IMG/VR virus record: IMGVR_UViG_3300002145_000107
Location: 1 to 31,810 of that record
Strand: one strand, 5' to 3'
DNA length: 31,810 nt
Source of the DNA: a virus
Shown: piece after piece, positions 29,979 to 31,810 of the stretch
Position numbering within the stretch: position 1 is the stretch's first letter
Layout of the letters: each line of letters starts with the position of its first letter
Translations under genes and position numbers: made by a program
Notes under the pieces: model-generated
The model's input: the letters and a program-made list of their open reading frames with translations, nothing else
What the model was told of the DNA's origin: nothing
The model's database searches: none

Positions 29979-30530
29979 ATGCATGATCGAATCTATGGGC
30001 CGGAGCACGCGGCACTCAGAAGCATATCCAATGTAGACCGACACCATGACCTTGCCACAGCAGTTGGTCGAGTAATAGGTAATTTCTCGTGCCTTGAGAC
30101 CAGTTTAATGCTGGTTTTTGGCCAGCTGATGCGTTGCGACCAGAGCAGAGGAAATATTGTTTTTCAATCCATTAACAGCATGGATGCGAAAATACGGCTT
30201 ACGAAAATGTTAGTCCGGGGCTTTGTTGAAGATCGAGAGCTAAAGGCGAAGTGCTATGAGCTATTAGCTCAAACAAGCAAGGTTAACTCTAGTCGAAACA
30301 AACTAGTACACGGCACGGTCGGCGGCAGACCGGAAGATGGCGGCTTCAAATTGATATCATCAAGACCGCCCAATGCGGACAGCAAAGAACTGTTCAAGCC
30401 TTCGCAGTCGATCGACGTAGACGCCATCAACGCCTTGGCCGATGACATATCCATCATAGACACTAGGCTCTCCCATTTATGGGTCTCACACGAGATAGTT
30501 CAGAAAGTATCAGCTCGACCACTCTGGTAG
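29979..30530 (+). CDS. HEPN-like protein in the rexB-like position (defence candidate)
   Basis: A 183-residue helical protein. The motif RNKLVH (Arg106 to His111), followed by Gly, fits the RX4-6H signature of HEPN RNases. Before it are long helices (RVIGNFSCLETSLMLVFGQLM, SMDAKIRLTKMLVRGF) of the kind found in HEPN-like proteins. HEPN proteins cut RNA in toxin-antitoxin and abortive infection systems, but some are inactive. It has AGGAG seven bases before its ATG and lies 87 bases after the 29301 gene, probably one transcript. Tandem terminators follow. The HEPN assignment is from the motif and helicity alone. Confidence 0.65.
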   Translation: MHDRIYGPEHAALRSISNVDRHHDLATAVGRVIGNFSCLETSLMLVFGQLMRCDQSRGNIVFQSINSMDAKIRLTKMLVRGFVEDRELKAKCYELLAQTSKVNSSRNKLVHGTVGGRPEDGGFKLISSRPPNADSKELFKPSQSIDVDAINALADDISIIDTRLSHLWVSHEIVQKVSARPLW

Positions 30531-30636
30531 CGATTTCTTCGTCGGGCAGCCTGAATCGCTCATCGTGGATATCACAATCAGCCAGCTCAGAAACGACCTT
30601 TTGAACCAGGTCGTTTTTAATTTTATCGTCAAGCAT
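30463..30636 (-). CDS. Small acidic protein, convergent with the HEPN-like gene
   Basis: A 57-residue frame from ATG 30636 with an AGG site upstream: MLDDKIKNDLVQKVVSELAD, then LPDEEIATRVVELILSEL. It is acidic and mostly helical, with the periodicity of a real small protein. Its 3' end overlaps the last 68 bases of the HEPN-like gene on the other strand. It could be a partner or antitoxin-type regulator of that gene, but no such family is recognised. No clear promoter is seen. Confidence 0.45.
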   Translation of the reverse strand: MLDDKIKNDLVQKVVSELADCDIHDERFRLPDEEIATRVVELILSELSRVRPINGRA

Positions 30637-30676
30637 AGATAACCTACCGTATCCCACCATTTGGATGATACAACAA

Positions 30677-30700
30677 GCCGCCCACCAAGGCGGCTTTTTT
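30677..30700 (+). terminator. Rightward intrinsic terminator (first of a tandem pair)
   Basis: GCCGCC, six bases, GGCGGC is followed by TTTTTT. It ends the repressor-side transcript after the HEPN-like gene and shields the right operator cluster, as lambda timm does. Confidence 0.85.
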
Positions 30701-30720
30701 GCGCCCTACCCTTTCCTCCA

Positions 30721-30745
30721 AACCGCCAAAGTGGCGGTTTTTTTT
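30721..30745 (+). terminator. Rightward intrinsic terminator (second of a tandem pair)
   Basis: AACCGCC, five bases, GGCGGTT is followed by a T-run to 30745. Two terminators in a row suggest that read-through into the early operon must be tightly prevented in the lysogen. Confidence 0.85.
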
Positions 30746-30774
30746 CGCCTGTGATTTGAGTATAGCAAAATAAT

Positions 30775-30813
30775 AATACCGGCGGTATTGACTTTAATAA
30801 TACCAGCGGTATT
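30775..30813. promoter_or_regulatory. Right operator cluster (OL-like), two 15-bp operators
   Basis: AATACCGGCGGTATT (30775-30789) and AATACCAGCGGTATT (30799-30813) are near-perfect palindromes, 24 bases apart, and match the three operators at 28570-28631. They overlap both boxes of the rightward promoter. The distance to the left cluster (about 2.2 kb) is close to that between lambda oL and oR, allowing repressor looping. Confidence 0.8.
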
Positions 30814-30815
30814 AT
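30788..30815 (+). promoter_or_regulatory. Rightward early promoter (pL-like)
   Basis: TTGACT (30788-30793), 16 bases, TATTAT (30810-30815). The first operator covers the -35 edge and the second fills the spacer. It drives the rightward genes from 30921. Confidence 0.7.
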
Positions 30816-30920
30816 ATACCCATCGCCCCACACCAAGCCGAGTTGACAGCCGGAAGAAGCTAGTCGTTAAACGGTGCGAGGCAAAAGAATCACCACAGAT
30901 AACTTTTAGGGGATAGGGGA

Positions 30921-31097
30921 ATGGATAAGCACGTTTTAAAAGGTTTGGTTAAGGCTTGGCAGTCAGAGATAGACGCCGATGAGGTTCGCAACGGTTCATC
31001 AGACGCAGCTTTAGCCAATGCGAAATTGGATGGCCAGCGCGACGGTATCAAATACTGCATAACCCAGCTTAAGCAAGTGATTGAGATATTCGGATAA
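30921..31097 (+). CDS. Small hypothetical early protein (first gene of the pL-like operon)
   Basis: A 58-residue protein, MDKHVLKGLVKAWQSEIDAD, with ribosome site AGGGGATAGGGG. It ends ITQLKQVIEIFG and is mainly helical. It lies where lambda has N, but lacks the Arg-rich N-terminus of N proteins and is not assigned. A terminator follows directly at 31111-31135, so later genes need read-through. Confidence 0.65.
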   Translation: MDKHVLKGLVKAWQSEIDADEVRNGSSDAALANAKLDGQRDGIKYCITQLKQVIEIFG

Positions 31098-31110
31098 CCC
31101 CTTGGTACTT

Positions 31111-31135
31111 GGCCCAGCGGTAACGGGCCTTTTTT
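31111..31135 (+). terminator. Rightward intrinsic terminator (tL1-like)
   Basis: GGCCC, nine bases, GGGCC is followed by TTTTTT. It lies between the first and second genes of the rightward early operon, like lambda tL1 after N. Confidence 0.7.
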
Positions 31136-31148
31136 AAAGGACAGAGAT

Positions 31149-31421
31149 ATGAACTTAGAAAACCACATGGTTATCGACCTAAACCGCGACCTAGATCGCA
31201 TGTTTCCCGCCGATACCTGCCAGCGTCGCGCTGACAAGGTTGAAGCAATAGCCGAAAGCCTGTGGTTTGACGAGTCGATCATCAGCGAAGCGGTATCAGA
31301 GAGCAATAACTTCCCAGCATTCCACCGCGCACTACTGGCGGGCGATACCGCAGAAGCGGGCCGGATTATTCACCAAGGCATTACGGATTATATCAACACC
31401 ATTGCGGAGCAAAGAGCATGA
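31149..31421 (+). CDS. Small hypothetical early phage protein
   Basis: A 90-residue protein (MNLENHMVIDLNRDLDRMFP) that is acidic and helical, with a sound AAAGGA ribosome site. Its end overlaps the next gene (ATGA). No known motif. It belongs to the rightward early operon. Confidence 0.65.
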   Translation: MNLENHMVIDLNRDLDRMFPADTCQRRADKVEAIAESLWFDESIISEAVSESNNFPAFHRALLAGDTAEAGRIIHQGITDYINTIAEQRA

Positions 31422-31720
31422 AACAGACAGTGACGTTATACATACATCGTAATTTGGACTTCTGTGAGGCCAATGCTGCCTACACGCCTGAATTTATCAT
31501 CTACACCTTTGACGCCTCGAATCTGGAGCACGCGAATTACGTGCTGTTAGGCACACAGGAAATTGAAGCCAACATTCCTGACGTTGATTACCGCGAGCAA
31601 GCCCTCGCCAAGATCGACGAACAAATCAAGTCAGTGAAAGCGAATGCAAGCTGCGAAGCCAGCAGGCTTGAAGCCCGCAAAGCCGAGCTACTCGCAATCG
31701 GTAACGAGGTGGCAGCATGA
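31418..31720 (+). CDS. Hypothetical early phage protein
   Basis: A 100-residue protein: a beta-rich N-terminal half (VTLYIHRNLDF, FIIYTFDASNLEHANYVLLG) and a helical, probably coiled-coil C-terminal half (LAKIDEQIKSVKANASCEAS). It overlaps its neighbours on both sides (ATGA), so translation is coupled. No family is recognised. Confidence 0.65.
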   Translation: MKQTVTLYIHRNLDFCEANAAYTPEFIIYTFDASNLEHANYVLLGTQEIEANIPDVDYREQALAKIDEQIKSVKANASCEASRLEARKAELLAIGNEVAA

Positions 31721-31810
31721 ATATCAATTTCCCTCGCGACACCAAAGTTGTGAGCCTGCAAGAATTTGCAGCCAAGCACGGCAAACGCTTGCGCGCCACA
31801 CGGCGCGACC
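31717..31810 (+). CDS. 5' end of a phage gene cut by the window edge
   Basis: The ATG at 31717 overlaps the TGA of the preceding gene and opens a frame to the end of the window: MNINFPRDTKVVSLQEFAAK, then HGKRLRATRRD. It is too short to assign. It continues the rightward early operon, where recombination genes and the integrase are expected. Confidence 0.55.
   Translation, partial: MNINFPRDTKVVSLQEFAAKHGKRLRATRRD

Noticed and set aside
30921-31097. N-type antiterminator at the first pL gene
   Set aside because: Position fits, but the 58-residue protein lacks the arginine-rich N-terminal RNA-binding helix of N proteins, and no clear boxB is seen in its leader.
30890-31306. Minus-strand frame in the rightward early operon
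   Set aside because: Antisense to two well-placed small genes with good ribosome sites; Ser-rich shadow composition.
1-31810. CRISPR arrays, insertion sequences, rRNA genes
   Set aside because: No regularly spaced repeats, transposase motifs with terminal repeats, or rRNA sequence were found.

Overview
The window is most of a lambdoid prophage of the long, non-contractile-tailed (siphovirus) type. The host is a Gram-negative bacterium, most likely a gammaproteobacterium: the tRNA-Arg(ACG) remnant at the left edge is bacterial, and the SOS box at 29167-29182 fits the E. coli-type LexA rule (CTGT-N8-ACAG). I cannot name the host or phage species. The left edge (39-88, minus strand) is the 3' half of a tRNA-Arg whose 5' half is replaced by other DNA, so it is probably the attachment junction far from the integrase. 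Bases 1-38 would then be host DNA. A second tRNA-like 3' half lies at 246-309. No integrase is seen. By analogy with lambda it should lie to the right, beyond the window, at the end of the rightward early operon.

Read from right to left, the gene order is that of lambda. The immunity region lies between two operator clusters about 2.2 kb apart (28570-28631 and 30775-30813) that share a 15-bp palindromic operator. It holds a short HTH repressor (28645-29043, +), two genes in the place lambda uses for rexA/rexB (29301-29891 and 29979-30530, +), and tandem terminators. From the right cluster a pL-like promoter drives small rightward early genes (30921 to the window end). From the left cluster a pR-like promoter drives a leftward operon: Cro/YdaS-like protein, a tR1-like terminator, CII-like activator, replication initiator (O-like), a second replication protein (P-like), two winged-helix proteins, NinB-like and NinG-like proteins, and a gene in the Q position (22820-23410).

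After the Q-position gene comes a strong leftward promoter (22782-22810) followed at once by two intrinsic terminators, the pR'-tR' design. The late operon follows: endolysin, 3-TM holin and a coiled-coil membrane protein; then terminase small and large subunits, DUF4055-type portal, MuF-like head protein, scaffold, major capsid protein, a 56-residue protein, a glycosyltransferase-like and a methyltransferase-like protein, head-tail connectors, tail terminator, tail tube, a gpG/gpGT chaperone pair with a -1 frameshift site, a 1636-residue tape measure, two tail-tip proteins, an SGNH-hydrolase tail fibre and a LamG-like protein. Several intrinsic terminators interrupt this operon; three share a 14-bp flank, which suggests the late genes depend on processive antitermination.

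The most unusual part is the lysis-lysogeny switch. The repressor has no room for the self-cleaving peptidase domain of lambda CI. A near-consensus LexA box just downstream of it fills the spacer of a leftward promoter aimed at an ORF (28793-29104) antisense to the repressor's 3' end. This could be an SOS-controlled antirepressor or antisense system. The two genes next door, one with an HEPN-like RNKLVH motif, are good candidates for lysogen-expressed exclusion or defence functions.
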